Below the pieces are notes generated by a model. It worked only from the letters and a program-made list of their open reading frames with translations, did not search any database and was not told the DNA's origin. DNA of 64,000 nt from Gordonia zhenghanii (GTDB taxonomy: Bacteria > Actinomycetota > Actinomycetes > Mycobacteriales > Mycobacteriaceae): the NCBI RefSeq assembly GCF_021738965.1, contig NZ_JAKKOQ010000013.1, forward strand, positions 141,539 to 205,538, in the 5' to 3' direction. The number at the start of each line of letters is the position of its first letter. Within the stretch, counting starts at the first letter, position 1. Below are positions 8,554 through 17,885 of the stretch, piece by piece. A program made the translations under genes and the position numbers.

Positions 8554-9513
8554 ATGACCGGTTACCTGCTACGACGGATCCCGACGGCCTTGATCGTCCT
8601 CGTCGCCGCATCCCTACTCATCTTCGCAGTGCTTCGCCTCATCCCGGGCGGCCCGGAGTCGGCGCTCGCCGGCCCCGACGCCACTCCGGCCGATCTGGAG
8701 GTCATCCGCCACGACCTCGGGCTGGATCGAGGGTTCTTCGTCCAGTACTTCTCGTGGCTCGCCGGTGTGCTCACTCTCGACCTCGGCACGAGCTACCAGA
8801 TCGGCGGCGACATCGGCGATCTGGTGTCGTCCGGCCTGACGAACACCCTCGTGCTGACCGTGACCGCCGGAGTCTTCGCGATCGTGTTGGCGTTCGGTCT
8901 GTCGCTCGCCGCGACGATCCGACCGAACCGAGTGGTGAACGCGCTCCTCACCGGCGTCAACGCGGTGGCGATCGCCCTCCCGACGTTCGTCGTCGGCACC
9001 GTGCTGATCGCGGTGTTCGGCGTCGGCGCCGGAGTCCTTCCAGCAGGCGGGACTCCGCCAGACGGACTGAGCGACGACCTGTGGATCACCGCCCAGTATC
9101 TGCTCCTTCCAGCGCTGACCCTGGGGCTCCCGGCCGGTGCGATGCTCTCGCGGTTCCTCACCGAAGCCCTGCAGTCCGAGCTCGCGCAGCCGTACGCGGT
9201 CACCGCACTGGCCACCGGAGCGTCGCGCCGTGACGTCGTCCTCAAGCACGCTCTGCGCAACGCGCTCCCGTCGACCATCACCGCCTTCGGCCTGATCGTG
9301 GGGGCATTACTCGGCGGAGCCGTTCTCGTCGAAGCGATCTTCGGCTGGCCGGGACTCGGAATGTTGACCGAGGAAGGGATCTCCTCGCGTGACTACCCGC
9401 TCGTCCAGATCCTCATCCTCTTGTCAGTGGCGGTGTTCGTTCTGATCCAACTCGCCGCCGACGTCGTCCACGCCTGGCTCGACCCCCGTATCCGATTGGC
9501 AGGTTCCCGATGA
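8554..9513 (+). CDS. ABC transporter permease, DppB type
   Basis: This 319-residue inner-membrane permease has about six transmembrane helices. The cytoplasmic coupling loop ATGASRRDVVLKHALRNALPSTIT carries the EAA-like motif that contacts the ATPase. The N-terminus MTGYLLRRIPTALIVL is typical of the DppB/OppB family. It follows the binding protein after three bases and overlaps the next permease by four bases (ATGA), so it is part of one transcription unit. It forms the transmembrane heterodimer with the downstream DppC-like permease. Confidence 0.92.
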   Translation: MTGYLLRRIPTALIVLVAASLLIFAVLRLIPGGPESALAGPDATPADLEVIRHDLGLDRGFFVQYFSWLAGVLTLDLGTSYQIGGDIGDLVSSGLTNTLVLTVTAGVFAIVLAFGLSLAATIRPNRVVNALLTGVNAVAIALPTFVVGTVLIAVFGVGAGVLPAGGTPPDGLSDDLWITAQYLLLPALTLGLPAGAMLSRFLTEALQSELAQPYAVTALATGASRRDVVLKHALRNALPSTITAFGLIVGALLGGAVLVEAIFGWPGLGMLTEEGISSRDYPLVQILILLSVAVFVLIQLAADVVHAWLDPRIRLAGSR

Positions 9514-10424
9514 CCACCACAGACGTCTCCCCTGACGAGACCCGCGTAGCCGGACTCGATCCGGGGCTGGTCCCCGAGTCGCCGGCCGACCGCGACGAGT
9601 TCCGAGTCCGCGCACCCCTGTACCGCGGCCTGTTCCGCGGGACCGGACTCGTCGGCACAATCCTCGTGCTCGCAGTGGTCGCCGCCGGGCTGTTCGGTCC
9701 GCTGTTCGTCTCATACGGCGCCGAGCAGCAGATCGACGGCGCCTACCTGCTCTCCCCCAACGCCGACCACTGGTTCGGCACCGACGACGTCAACCGCGAC
9801 GTCCTGAGCCGCGTGCTCGTCGGTATCCGGGTCGATCTTCTCGTGATTTCGATCGCGGTACCGGTCGGCGCCGCGATCGGTACCCTCGTCGGCCTCGTCG
9901 CGGTGTCCGTCCGCGGACTCGACGCGATCGCACAGCGGGTGTTCGACGTGATCCTGGCCTTCCCCGCCCTTATTCTCGGCATCGCGCTCACTGCGATCCT
10001 CGGGCCCGGAATTGTGACGGTCGGCATCATCATCGCGATCGCCGAGATCCCCGTCTTCGGAAGACTCGTCCGCACCTCGGTCCTTCGGATCCGGGAACAA
10101 CCGTACGTCGAGGCCGCTCTGGTCAGCGGCGCAAGCACGCCGCGCATCCTGTTCAAGCACGTCCTACCCAACTCGGTGGAAGCGCTCGGCGTTCAGTTCG
10201 CGCTGTCGCTGTCGCTCGGCGTGTTCATCGAAGGCGCCCTCAGCTACCTGGGCATCGGTGTCGTCCCGCCGACCCCCTCGCTCGGTGGCGTCCTCGCCGC
10301 GGGCAACGGCTACTTGGAGACCAATCCGTGGTTTTCGATCGGACCGTTGATCGTCATCTCGGCCCTCGTCCTCGGCTTCTATCTGATCGCACAGTCGATC
10401 TCGAACGATCGGAGAAATCTGTGA
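9510..10424 (+). CDS. ABC transporter permease, DppC type
   Basis: This 304-residue permease starts within the stop of the preceding permease gene (ATGA). It has a hydrophilic N-terminal arm of about 45 residues, one helix at roughly 48-70, then a large periplasmic loop containing HWFGTDDVNRDVLSR, which is diagnostic of DppC/OppC proteins. Five more helices follow. The coupling loop is SGASTPRILFKHVLPNS. It pairs with the DppB-type subunit and ends in a GTGA overlap with the double ATPase gene. Confidence 0.92.
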   Translation: MTTTDVSPDETRVAGLDPGLVPESPADRDEFRVRAPLYRGLFRGTGLVGTILVLAVVAAGLFGPLFVSYGAEQQIDGAYLLSPNADHWFGTDDVNRDVLSRVLVGIRVDLLVISIAVPVGAAIGTLVGLVAVSVRGLDAIAQRVFDVILAFPALILGIALTAILGPGIVTVGIIIAIAEIPVFGRLVRTSVLRIREQPYVEAALVSGASTPRILFKHVLPNSVEALGVQFALSLSLGVFIEGALSYLGIGVVPPTPSLGGVLAAGNGYLETNPWFSIGPLIVISALVLGFYLIAQSISNDRRNL

Positions 10425-12058
10425 CACTCGCACTCGAGGTGTCCGACCTGCGCGTCGGCTTCGACTACCCGCGCCCCGCCGTCGCAAGTATCAGTCTGTC
10501 CGTCGACCGCGGCGAGATCGTCGCTCTCGTCGGCGAATCCGGCTCGGGTAAGACGATGACCGCGCGTGCCGCCATCGGCCTGCTCCCCTCGGGCGCCACC
10601 GCTGCCGGCTCGGTGAGAGTCGACGGAGTCGAAGTCCTCGGGCTCTCGGAACGCGACCTCGCCGATATCCGCGGCGACCGCGTCGCCATGGTGTTCCAGG
10701 AGCCGCAGACCGCGCTCAATCCGGTGCAGACCGTCGGTTGGCAGTTGCGGCAGGCGCTGACCCGGCATCGCCGTCTCTCACGGGCCGAGGCTCGACGCCG
10801 CGCCGTCGAGCTGTTGACGCTCGTCGAGATCCCCGATCCGGCGACCCGGGTCTCCTACTACCCGCACCAGCTGTCGGGCGGACAGAAGCAGCGGGTCGTG
10901 ATCGCACTCGCCGTCGCGAATGATCCCGCGTTACTCCTGGCGGACGAGCCGACCACCGCCCTCGACGTCACCGTGCAACGGGAGATCCTCGAACTACTGG
11001 TCCGCCTGCGCGACAAGACCGGGGCCGGAATCCTACTCATCACCCACAATCTGGGGGTGGTCGCCGAGATCGCCGACCGCGTCGTGGTCGTACAGCTCGG
11101 CGAGGTCATCGAGACCGGTGACGTCCACCAGGTGTTCGCCGCGCCGGCACAGCCGTACACGCGGCAACTTCTGGCCGCAGTCCCTCGCCTGGACGCCCCC
11201 GGGATCGAGGCTGCGGACGCCCGAACCGCGGAGACCGGAGACCACGCGACCCCCGTGGTGCTCGTCGACTCGATCACAGTGACGCATCCTGGTCGGTTCG
11301 GTGCGGGCTCGCACACTGCTCTGTCGGAGGTGACACTCCAGGTAGCTCCGGGCGAAGTCCTGGGCGTCGTCGGCGAGTCCGGGTCGGGGAAGACCACCCT
11401 CGGGCGTGCCATCGGCGGCATCCTCCCGACCGCGGGCGGACGAATCCTCGTGGACGGGCACGATATCGCCGCGTTGTCCGGCAAGGAACTCTCGGCAGTA
11501 CGACGACGGATCGCGTTCGTGCCCCAGGATCCGTCCGCGTCACTGAACCCGAGGTTCACCGTCGCCGAATCGATCCGCGAACCGTTGGAGATCCAAGGAC
11601 TGGGCAGCCGGGAGTGGCGGGCCCGACGCGTCACCGAACTGCTGTCGGCCGTCCACTTGCCGACGGCGTTCGCGTCACGGCTTCCGCACGAGCTCTCCGG
11701 CGGTCAACGGCAGCGCGTCGCGCTGGCCCGCGCACTGTCGGCGAACCCAGAACTCCTGATCGCCGACGAGCCGACGAGCGCGCTCGACGTGTCCGTGCAG
11801 GCCCGTGTACTGGAACTGTTCGCCGACTTGCAGTCAGAATTGGGCTTCGCCGCCCTGTTCATCAGCCACGATCTCGCCGTGATCCGCCAGGTGTCCGACC
11901 GTGTAGCCGTACTCCGTGCGGGACGTGTCGTCGAGACCGGAGCCGCCGACGCCCTGTTCGCCGCACCGCACACCGACTACACGCGTGCCCTCGTCGACGC
12001 CGTCCCCGTGCCCGACCCCGACCGTCACCGCACGGGCAGACTTGTCGTCGCGGTGTGA
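10421..12058 (+). CDS. Fused double ABC ATPase (DppD-DppF type)
   Basis: This 545-residue cytoplasmic protein powers the importer and contains two complete nucleotide-binding domains. Domain one has Walker A GESGSGKT at 38-45, signature LSGGQKQR and Walker B LLLADEPTT. Domain two has Walker A GESGSGKT at 318-325, signature LSGGQRQR and LLIADEPTS. Many bacteria encode these halves as separate DppD and DppF genes, so this is a natural fusion. The GTG start at 10421 is chosen because it overlaps the permease stop (GTGA); an upstream in-frame ATG lies inside the permease. It ends the four-gene importer operon. Confidence 0.93.
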   Translation: MTLALEVSDLRVGFDYPRPAVASISLSVDRGEIVALVGESGSGKTMTARAAIGLLPSGATAAGSVRVDGVEVLGLSERDLADIRGDRVAMVFQEPQTALNPVQTVGWQLRQALTRHRRLSRAEARRRAVELLTLVEIPDPATRVSYYPHQLSGGQKQRVVIALAVANDPALLLADEPTTALDVTVQREILELLVRLRDKTGAGILLITHNLGVVAEIADRVVVVQLGEVIETGDVHQVFAAPAQPYTRQLLAAVPRLDAPGIEAADARTAETGDHATPVVLVDSITVTHPGRFGAGSHTALSEVTLQVAPGEVLGVVGESGSGKTTLGRAIGGILPTAGGRILVDGHDIAALSGKELSAVRRRIAFVPQDPSASLNPRFTVAESIREPLEIQGLGSREWRARRVTELLSAVHLPTAFASRLPHELSGGQRQRVALARALSANPELLIADEPTSALDVSVQARVLELFADLQSELGFAALFISHDLAVIRQVSDRVAVLRAGRVVETGAADALFAAPHTDYTRALVDAVPVPDPDRHRTGRLVVAV

Positions 12059-12075
12059 TCCGATGACGGTCCGAC

Positions 12076-12531
12076 TCAGGCGCCGAGCGCCGTCAACGCG
12101 CGATCGGCGTGAACATCCATGCTGACTTCGGACGCGATCACGTCGGCGATCACACCGTCGGCACCGATCGCGAACGTGGTGCGCTTAGTCGGCATGAACG
12201 ACGACAGGAGTCCGCTTCGTCGTACGCCGTAGGCCTCGGCAGTGGACCCGTCGACATCAGCGAGGAGCGGATAGTCGAGCGCATGCTTCTCCGTCCAGTC
12301 CGACTGCTTGGACACCTCGTCGCGGCTGATTCCGACACGCTGCACGCCTGCGTCGGTGAACTCGCGGGCGAGATCGCGGAAGTGGCAGGCTTCCTTGGTG
12401 CATCCCGGGGTGAATGCCGCCGGATAGAAGAACAGTGCGACGGGGCCGTCGGCGAGGAGTTCGGAGAGTCTGCGCGTCTGCCCGGTCTGGTCGGGCAGTG
12501 CGAGGTCGGGTGCGCGGTCGCCAGGTCTCAT
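12076..12531 (-). CDS. bcp: Thioredoxin-dependent peroxiredoxin, Bcp/PrxQ type
   Basis: This 151-residue cytoplasmic enzyme reduces hydroperoxides using a peroxidatic cysteine. The motif FTPGCTKEACHF places peroxidatic C44 and resolving C49 five residues apart, the pattern of two-cysteine Bcp proteins. MRPGDRAPDLALPDQ is the usual N-terminal strand. The ATG at 12531 matches the family length; an upstream in-frame start would add 23 unrelated residues. It lies 13 bases downstream of the response regulator gene on the same strand, so the two may be co-transcribed, and it converges with the importer operon. Confidence 0.92.
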   Translation of the reverse strand: MRPGDRAPDLALPDQTGQTRRLSELLADGPVALFFYPAAFTPGCTKEACHFRDLAREFTDAGVQRVGISRDEVSKQSDWTEKHALDYPLLADVDGSTAEAYGVRRSGLLSSFMPTKRTTFAIGADGVIADVIASEVSMDVHADRALTALGA

Positions 12532-12544
12532 GCGTCCACAGTAG

Positions 12545-13231
12545 TCAGACGAGGCCCGCATCGTGCACTGCGATCGCGACCTGGACCCGGTTGGACGCAC
12601 CGAGCTTCACGAAGATGTGCGAGATGTGGGCCTTCACGGTCGCGACGCTCATGTAGAGCTCGGCGGCGATCTCGGCGTTCGACGCGCCTCGCGCCACACA
12701 GGTCGCGACGTCGCGCTCGCGATCGGTGAGCTCGGCGATCGCGCGTTCGGCAGACTTCGACCGGTCGTCGCCGCTCGAGTCGACGACCTGTTTGATCAGC
12801 GCGGCCGTCACCGACGGACTCAGAGCAGGCTGTCCGCTCAACACGTTCTTGATCGCGGCCACGATATCGGCGGGCGGAGTGTCTTTCAGCAGGAAGCCGT
12901 CGGCTCCGACGGCCAGGGCACGCACGACGTAGTCGTCGGCGTCGAACGTCGTCAGCACGATCACAGACGGCGAACTCTCCTGACCTTTGAACGCGGCGGT
13001 CGCCGCGATTCCGTCCATCACCGGCATACGCAAGTCCATCAGGACGAGGTCAACGGGGTCGGCCGCATACTGCCCGAGCGCGTCGGCGCCGTGCACTGCC
13101 TCGGCGACGACGTTCAGGTCGCGATCGCCGCCGAGCAGCAGGCGCAGACCGGAACGGACGAGCGGATCATCGTCGACCAGCATTATCCGCCTCGGTGCGC
13201 TCGAAGCGCCCGGACCGTCCACGGTGTTCAC
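12545..13231 (-). CDS. LuxR/NarL-family response regulator
   Basis: This 228-residue transcription factor has a receiver domain (about 15-135) with acidic pocket D20-D22 and predicted phosphosite D66 in LVLMDLRMP. A LuxR helix-turn-helix follows (about 160-222), containing LTDRERDVATCVARGASNAEIA. The GTG at 13231 is chosen because it overlaps the kinase stop in a GTGA; other in-frame GTG codons lie up to 18 bases upstream. It is the cognate partner of the kinase encoded upstream. The ABC exporter on the opposite strand behind the kinase is a natural candidate target. Confidence 0.9.
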   Translation of the reverse strand: MNTVDGPGASSAPRRIMLVDDDPLVRSGLRLLLGGDRDLNVVAEAVHGADALGQYAADPVDLVLMDLRMPVMDGIAATAAFKGQESSPSVIVLTTFDADDYVVRALAVGADGFLLKDTPPADIVAAIKNVLSGQPALSPSVTAALIKQVVDSSGDDRSKSAERAIAELTDRERDVATCVARGASNAEIAAELYMSVATVKAHISHIFVKLGASNRVQVAIAVHDAGLV

Positions 13232-14391
13232 GACTGCCACGGTAACCACACGGTGAGAACGAAGGTGTCTCCGCCCGTGGTCCGGTGCTCTTGGCGGCCA
13301 CCCGCGAGTTCGACGCGCTCAGCGAGTCCGACGAGCCCGAAGCCGGACTCCGGCGGCGACTGTTCGGCGGCGAGCGACAGCGGGTTCTCCACCCGGATGT
13401 CGATACCTCGGCCGGGCGAACCGACCACCGACAGTCGCACGCGACTGGCTGGCGCGTGTTTGCGGGCGTTGGTCAACGCCTCTTGAACGCAGCGGTACAC
13501 GGTCCTACCCAGCACCGTCGGCAACGTGTCGACGTCGACGTCGACGTGCACGTCGATACGCATCCCCGTTCGACGGTTCTCCTCGATCAACTCATCGAGA
13601 TCGGCGACGGTGGCCTGCGGCAGTTCGGGATCGGCGTCGCCCGGCCCGTCGCGCAGCACACCGAGCACTTCGCGCAGTTCGGTCAACGCCTGACGCGACG
13701 AATTCTGGATGGTCTGCGCCGTCTCCTTGACCTCACCGGGCGACAGATCATCCCGGAACGCGAGGGCTCCCGCATGCATGCTGACCGCCGAGATCCGATG
13801 CGCGAGAACGTCATGCATCTCTCGGGCGATACGTGCACGCTCCGCACTCTGCGCTTCGCGGACGCGGGCCGCCTGCTCGGCCTCGGTCAGCAGGGCGCGA
13901 GCCCGCCAACTGGCCAGCAGTTCGCGCCGCGATCCGAGGTACATGCCCCACGCGATGATGAACCCCGCGATCACGACGAACAACGCCCAGTCGAGGGTCG
14001 TCAGCGGAGCCTCGTCCGGCGCTTGCGTCACGTACTCACTGGCCAGCATGGTGACGATCGTCAACAGCGCCTGCGGGACGATCTCCTTCCACCGACGGCG
14101 CGTCGACAACGACACGAGCGCGAGGACTGCCGGACCGCTCGCGGTCGTCGAGACGACAGTCATCAGAGCCGTGGCAGTGGCGACGAGTACCGGATGCGTC
14201 CGCCGGTAACGCATCGCGACAACCAACGCGACGAGACCGAGAAACAGGTCGAGGCAGAACCACCACCGGTGATCAGTCCACTGATAACCGATCCGCGGAG
14301 CCCAGCCGACGCCCGAGATCACGAGGACGCCGATCACCCGCCACGTATGCCCCCACCAGTTCAAGGTCGGTTGATAGTCCACAGGGCGCAC
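13228..14391 (-). CDS. Sensor histidine kinase, HisKA_3 type
   Basis: This 387-residue membrane kinase has four to five N-terminal hydrophobic segments (about 18-33, 48-61, 67-95, 104-121 and 134-152). The phosphotransfer helix contains REMHDVLAHRISAVSMHAG with H193 as phosphoacceptor, and a C-terminal HATPase domain follows with CVQEALTNARKHAPAS and SGFGLVGLAERVE. The sensor has essentially no external domain, like kinases that sense antibiotics or membrane state beside ABC exporters. The GTG start is supported by a -10-like TAGCGT seven bases upstream. It diverges from the DrrA-like ATPase gene. Confidence 0.9.
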   Translation of the reverse strand: MRPVDYQPTLNWWGHTWRVIGVLVISGVGWAPRIGYQWTDHRWWFCLDLFLGLVALVVAMRYRRTHPVLVATATALMTVVSTTASGPAVLALVSLSTRRRWKEIVPQALLTIVTMLASEYVTQAPDEAPLTTLDWALFVVIAGFIIAWGMYLGSRRELLASWRARALLTEAEQAARVREAQSAERARIAREMHDVLAHRISAVSMHAGALAFRDDLSPGEVKETAQTIQNSSRQALTELREVLGVLRDGPGDADPELPQATVADLDELIEENRRTGMRIDVHVDVDVDTLPTVLGRTVYRCVQEALTNARKHAPASRVRLSVVGSPGRGIDIRVENPLSLAAEQSPPESGFGLVGLAERVELAGGRQEHRTTGGDTFVLTVWLPWQS

Positions 14392-14524
14392 GCACTACAC
14401 GCTAGTCGTGACGGCCGTCCGCCGACTTCAGCCGGAGGTCGCCGTACGTCTCATACTTTCGGATGATGCGAGATTGTCCTCGCGTCGGATGACACGGTCC
14501 TCCACGGCGAACAGAATGGAATCC

Positions 14525-15430
14525 ATGATCGAAGTCAAGAACCTCACGAAGCGTTACGGCGAGTTCGTCGCCGTCGACGACGTCTCGTTCACCTGCAAGC
14601 CGGGGCGTGTGACCGGGTTCCTGGGTCCGAACGGCGCCGGAAAGTCCACCACCATGCGGATCATCGCCGGGCTGACCCCCGCGGGAGCAGGTTCGGCGAC
14701 CGTCAACGGCGTCGCCTACCGCGACATCCCGAATCCGGCGACCCACGTCGGCGTCCTGCTCGACGCGTCGGCCCAGCACGCCGGCCGGACCGGAGCCGAG
14801 ATCCTCCGGTTGTCGGCCATCACGTTGGGGGTGCCGAGCTCGCGTGTCGACGACGCGCTGAAGATGGTCAGTCTGACCCCCGAGGAAGCCGGACGGCGGG
14901 TGCGGAACTATTCGCTCGGCATGCGTCAACGCCTCGGCATCGCCAACGCCCTGCTCGGCGACCCCAGTGTGCTGATGCTCGACGAGCCCGCGAACGGACT
15001 CGACCCGGCGGGCATCCACTGGATGCGCACGCTTCTGCGCGGGTACGCCGACCGCGGCGGCGCGGTACTCCTCTCGTCGCACCTGCTGCATGAGATCGAG
15101 ATCATCGCCGACGACCTCGTGGTGATCGGCAACGGCCGGATCGTGGCCGAAGGCACCAAGGAAGAACTGCTCGCGGGCACGGGCGCCATGGTCCGCGGCT
15201 CGGACGACGCGCATCTCGGGCAGGCCCTGCACGCGGCCGGAGTCGTCGCCCACCCGGTGGACCGCGGCGGTTTCCGCGTCGAGGCGACTCCCGACGTCGT
15301 CGGTCGTATCGCCCTCGACGCCCGTGTCCACCTCGTGGAACTGCGCGGCGGCGACGGCGCCCGATTGGAGGAGATGTTCCTCCAGCTCACCCAGCAGAAC
15401 CAGCGTGAACAGCCACAGGGAGTCCAGTGA
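14525..15430 (+). CDS. ABC exporter ATP-binding protein (DrrA-like)
   Basis: This 301-residue cytoplasmic ATPase has Walker A GPNGAGKST near residue 36, a degenerate signature YSLGMRQRLG and Walker B VLMLDEPANGLDP. The C-terminal 80 residues resemble the extension of DrrA-type exporters. It works with the permease encoded next (TGATG overlap) to export drugs, lipids or peptides, or to give self-protection. The divergent two-component pair suggests induction by an extracellular stress. The ATG at 14525 is chosen because the protein then begins with the usual MIEVKNLTKRYG; an ATG three codons upstream is also possible. The substrate is unknown. Confidence 0.9.
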   Translation: MIEVKNLTKRYGEFVAVDDVSFTCKPGRVTGFLGPNGAGKSTTMRIIAGLTPAGAGSATVNGVAYRDIPNPATHVGVLLDASAQHAGRTGAEILRLSAITLGVPSSRVDDALKMVSLTPEEAGRRVRNYSLGMRQRLGIANALLGDPSVLMLDEPANGLDPAGIHWMRTLLRGYADRGGAVLLSSHLLHEIEIIADDLVVIGNGRIVAEGTKEELLAGTGAMVRGSDDAHLGQALHAAGVVAHPVDRGGFRVEATPDVVGRIALDARVHLVELRGGDGARLEEMFLQLTQQNQREQPQGVQ

Positions 15431-16221
15431 TGACCGCGACCGCACAGCCCGTACCCGCCGTCTTCGACGGCCCCGACATCCCGATGAGCCGACTGATCAA
15501 GGTCGAGCTCCGCAAGCTCGTCGACACGCGCGCCAGCTTCTGGTTGGCCGTGTCGATTGCGGCGATCTCGGCCATCATCGGCCTCGTCGTCCTGATCGTC
15601 GGGCCCGGCGATCCTGGTCCTTCGGCCGCCGACGCGAACATCACGTTCCAGAACCTGTTCGGCCTGATGACCGCACCGATGGGCTTCTTGCTGCCCGTCA
15701 TGGCGATCCTCCTCGTGACCAGTGAATGGAGCCAGCGCAACGCGCTCACCACGTTCACGATGGAGCCACGGCGTGAGCGGGTCATCATCGCGAAGCTCAT
15801 CGTCTCGATCATCGCCTCGGTCGTCGCCGTCGTCATCGCGCTGGCACTCGGCGCGCTGTGCAACCTCATCGGCGGACTGATCTACACCGATGCAGGCACC
15901 TGGTCGATCACCGGCAGCGGCCTGCTGTCCGGACTGCTCAACATCCTGGTCGGCGTCCTCGTCGGCTTCGCCTTCGCGGCGCTACTCCTGAACACGCCCG
16001 CGGCGATCGTCGCCTACTTCGTGATCCCGACCGTGTTAGAGATCGTCGGAGCGGTGGTCCCGTGGATCAACGACCACCTCATCGAGTGGATCCGCATTCC
16101 GATGCTCAGCGACTCGCCGAACGGATCGGACTGGGCGCACTTCCTCGTCGGCTGCCTCATCTGGTTCGCCGTCCCGATGTTCTTCGGTGTCAACCGAATC
16201 ATGCGTTCAGAAGTCAAGTGA
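15430..16221 (+). CDS. ABC-2 type exporter permease
   Basis: This 263-residue membrane protein has six predicted helices (about 35-58, 75-97, 118-145, 155-180, 185-210 and 235-252), as expected for an ABC-2 permease. The ATG overlaps the stop of the ATPase gene (TGATG); a GTG one codon earlier is also in frame. SEWSQRNALTTFTMEPRRERV is the cytoplasmic loop typical of these permeases. It completes a two-gene exporter, followed by two hairpins that probably end transcription. Confidence 0.88.
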   Translation: MTATAQPVPAVFDGPDIPMSRLIKVELRKLVDTRASFWLAVSIAAISAIIGLVVLIVGPGDPGPSAADANITFQNLFGLMTAPMGFLLPVMAILLVTSEWSQRNALTTFTMEPRRERVIIAKLIVSIIASVVAVVIALALGALCNLIGGLIYTDAGTWSITGSGLLSGLLNILVGVLVGFAFAALLLNTPAAIVAYFVIPTVLEIVGAVVPWINDHLIEWIRIPMLSDSPNGSDWAHFLVGCLIWFAVPMFFGVNRIMRSEVK

Positions 16222-16228
16222 TCTAAGG

Positions 16229-16258
16229 GGTCGGGTGATCTGGAGGGGCCACCCGACC
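16229..16258 (+). terminator. Hairpin downstream of the ABC exporter operon
   Basis: GGTCGGGTG and CACCCGACC form a 9-base perfect stem with a 12-base loop, eight bases after the permease stop. No T-tract follows, which is common for terminators in high-GC actinobacteria. Confidence 0.55.
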
Positions 16259-16277
16259 TGGCAGAACTGAACGCGTC

Positions 16278-16324
16278 AACGCGGTCGGTGTGTCCGAAGT
16301 TCTCCCGGACGCACCGACCGCGTT
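16278..16324. terminator. Strong bidirectional hairpin between convergent genes
   Basis: AACGCGGTCGGTG-T-GTCCG pairs with CGGAC-G-CACCGACCGCGTT across a nine-base loop, giving a 19-pair stem with one T:G wobble. It lies between the convergent permease (stop 16221) and monooxygenase (stop 16326) and directly touches the latter, so it is well placed to stop both transcripts. Confidence 0.75.
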
Positions 16325-16325
16325 C

Positions 16326-17810
16326 TCATGCGTGCGTCGATGGCGTCGCTGTGTACACGCCCGGATCGAATGCGCGTGTGGCGGAACGGTATTTGAACGT
16401 GAATCCGGGCCAGTTCTGAGTGTTCTTCCCGGACTCGGTCGTGTACCAGCCATCGCAGCCCGTCGCCCAGACCGTCGAGCCGAGCTGCTTCTGAATGTCC
16501 TCGTTGTACGCGTCGTCGACGTCCTTGCGAATCGTCAGCCACGCTGCGTCGCGCCTGGCCAGGTCGGTCACTGCGTCGACGACGTACGAGAACTGCGACT
16601 CGAGCATGTAGACGATCGAGTTGTGCGAGAGATTCGTGTTGGGGCCGTACAACATGAAGAAGTTGGGGAACTCGGGCACGCTCATCCCGAGGTACGCCTG
16701 CGCGCCGTCGCGCCACACCTCGTTCAAGTCCACACCGCCGAGCCCGGTCACCGTCATCGGCGCCAAGAACTCCGTTGCGGCGAAACCGGTTCCGAGGACG
16801 ACGGCGTCCACGTCGTGGAGCGTGCCGTCGACGGTCACGATGCCTTCGGGCACGATGCGTTCGATCCCGTCGGTGACGACGTCGACATGGTCACGGACCA
16901 GTGCCACGTAGTAGTCGTTCGACATGAGGACCCGTTTGCAGCCCATCGGCTCCGTCGGTGTCACCTTGCGGCGGAGTTCCGGATCGGCGATCTGCTTCTT
17001 GAGGCTCCGCAGATAGCGCTTCTCGAAGGCCTTGATCAGGATCTTGCCGACCATGGAGCCATTGAATGCGAATCCTCGCGGCTCCAACCACGCGTACGTC
17101 GCCGCTCGCGACGCTTTGAGGAGTGTCGGGAACCGCCGGAACGCCGCGATCACGCTGCTCCGGTACGGGTAGTCGGGCTTGGCGATGACGTGCGGGGCAT
17201 GCCGCTGGAACAGTTCGACGTCGGCGGCGCGATCGGCGATGTGGGGCACGAATTGGATCGCCGACGCGCCGGTCCCGATCACGGCGACCTTCTTGCCCTC
17301 GAACTCGTAGTCGTGATCCCACGTCGCCGAATGGAACATGGCTCCCGCGAAGGTGTCGAGTCCGTCGATCCGGGGGTAGGCGGGACGACTCAACTGGCCG
17401 GTGGCCGCGATCAGGACCGCCGCACGATGCGACTGCCCGTCCGGCAGCGCGAGCACCCACTCGCCTGCCGACTCGTCGAACGTCGCACCGAGCACCTGCG
17501 TCCCGAACCGGATGTGCTCGCGGAGGCGGAAGCGATCGGCACAGTCCCTGAGGTAGCCGAGGATCTCCGCCTGGCCTGCGAAGCGGCGCGTCCAATCGGG
17601 TTTGAGCGCGAACGAGAACGAGTACAGGTGCGACGGGACGTCGCACTCGGCGCCCGGGTACTCGTTGTCACGCCACACTCCGCCGACATCGTCCGCCTTC
17701 TCGAAGATGACGAAATCGTGGTGGCCTGCGGCCTTGAGTTGTGCGGCCATCCCGATGCCGCCGAATCCGGTGCCGATGATGGCGATCGACGGGCCAGTGC
17801 GTGCAGTCAT
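16326..17810 (-). CDS. Type I Baeyer-Villiger monooxygenase (flavin-binding)
   Basis: This 494-residue FAD- and NADPH-dependent enzyme is predicted to insert oxygen next to a ketone, forming an ester or lactone. The FAD Rossmann motif GTGFGG is at 13-18. The Baeyer-Villiger fingerprint FxGxxxHxxxWD is visible as F154, G156, H160, W164 and D165, and a second nucleotide-binding motif GTGASA lies at 179-184. The ATG at 17810 gives the family length; a GTG eight codons upstream is less likely. It follows an AraC-type regulator on the same strand with a 75-base gap, a common regulatory pairing. Its substrate could be a cyclic or linear ketone or a steroid. Confidence 0.93.
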   Translation of the reverse strand: MTARTGPSIAIIGTGFGGIGMAAQLKAAGHHDFVIFEKADDVGGVWRDNEYPGAECDVPSHLYSFSFALKPDWTRRFAGQAEILGYLRDCADRFRLREHIRFGTQVLGATFDESAGEWVLALPDGQSHRAAVLIAATGQLSRPAYPRIDGLDTFAGAMFHSATWDHDYEFEGKKVAVIGTGASAIQFVPHIADRAADVELFQRHAPHVIAKPDYPYRSSVIAAFRRFPTLLKASRAATYAWLEPRGFAFNGSMVGKILIKAFEKRYLRSLKKQIADPELRRKVTPTEPMGCKRVLMSNDYYVALVRDHVDVVTDGIERIVPEGIVTVDGTLHDVDAVVLGTGFAATEFLAPMTVTGLGGVDLNEVWRDGAQAYLGMSVPEFPNFFMLYGPNTNLSHNSIVYMLESQFSYVVDAVTDLARRDAAWLTIRKDVDDAYNEDIQKQLGSTVWATGCDGWYTTESGKNTQNWPGFTFKYRSATRAFDPGVYTATPSTHA

Positions 17811-17885
17811 GCTCTGAAGGCTATCGCCGGGCACGCTTCAGCGGCAGGTGTGCGACGGCGCAAGAGTTACTCGTTTCGGCAAGGC

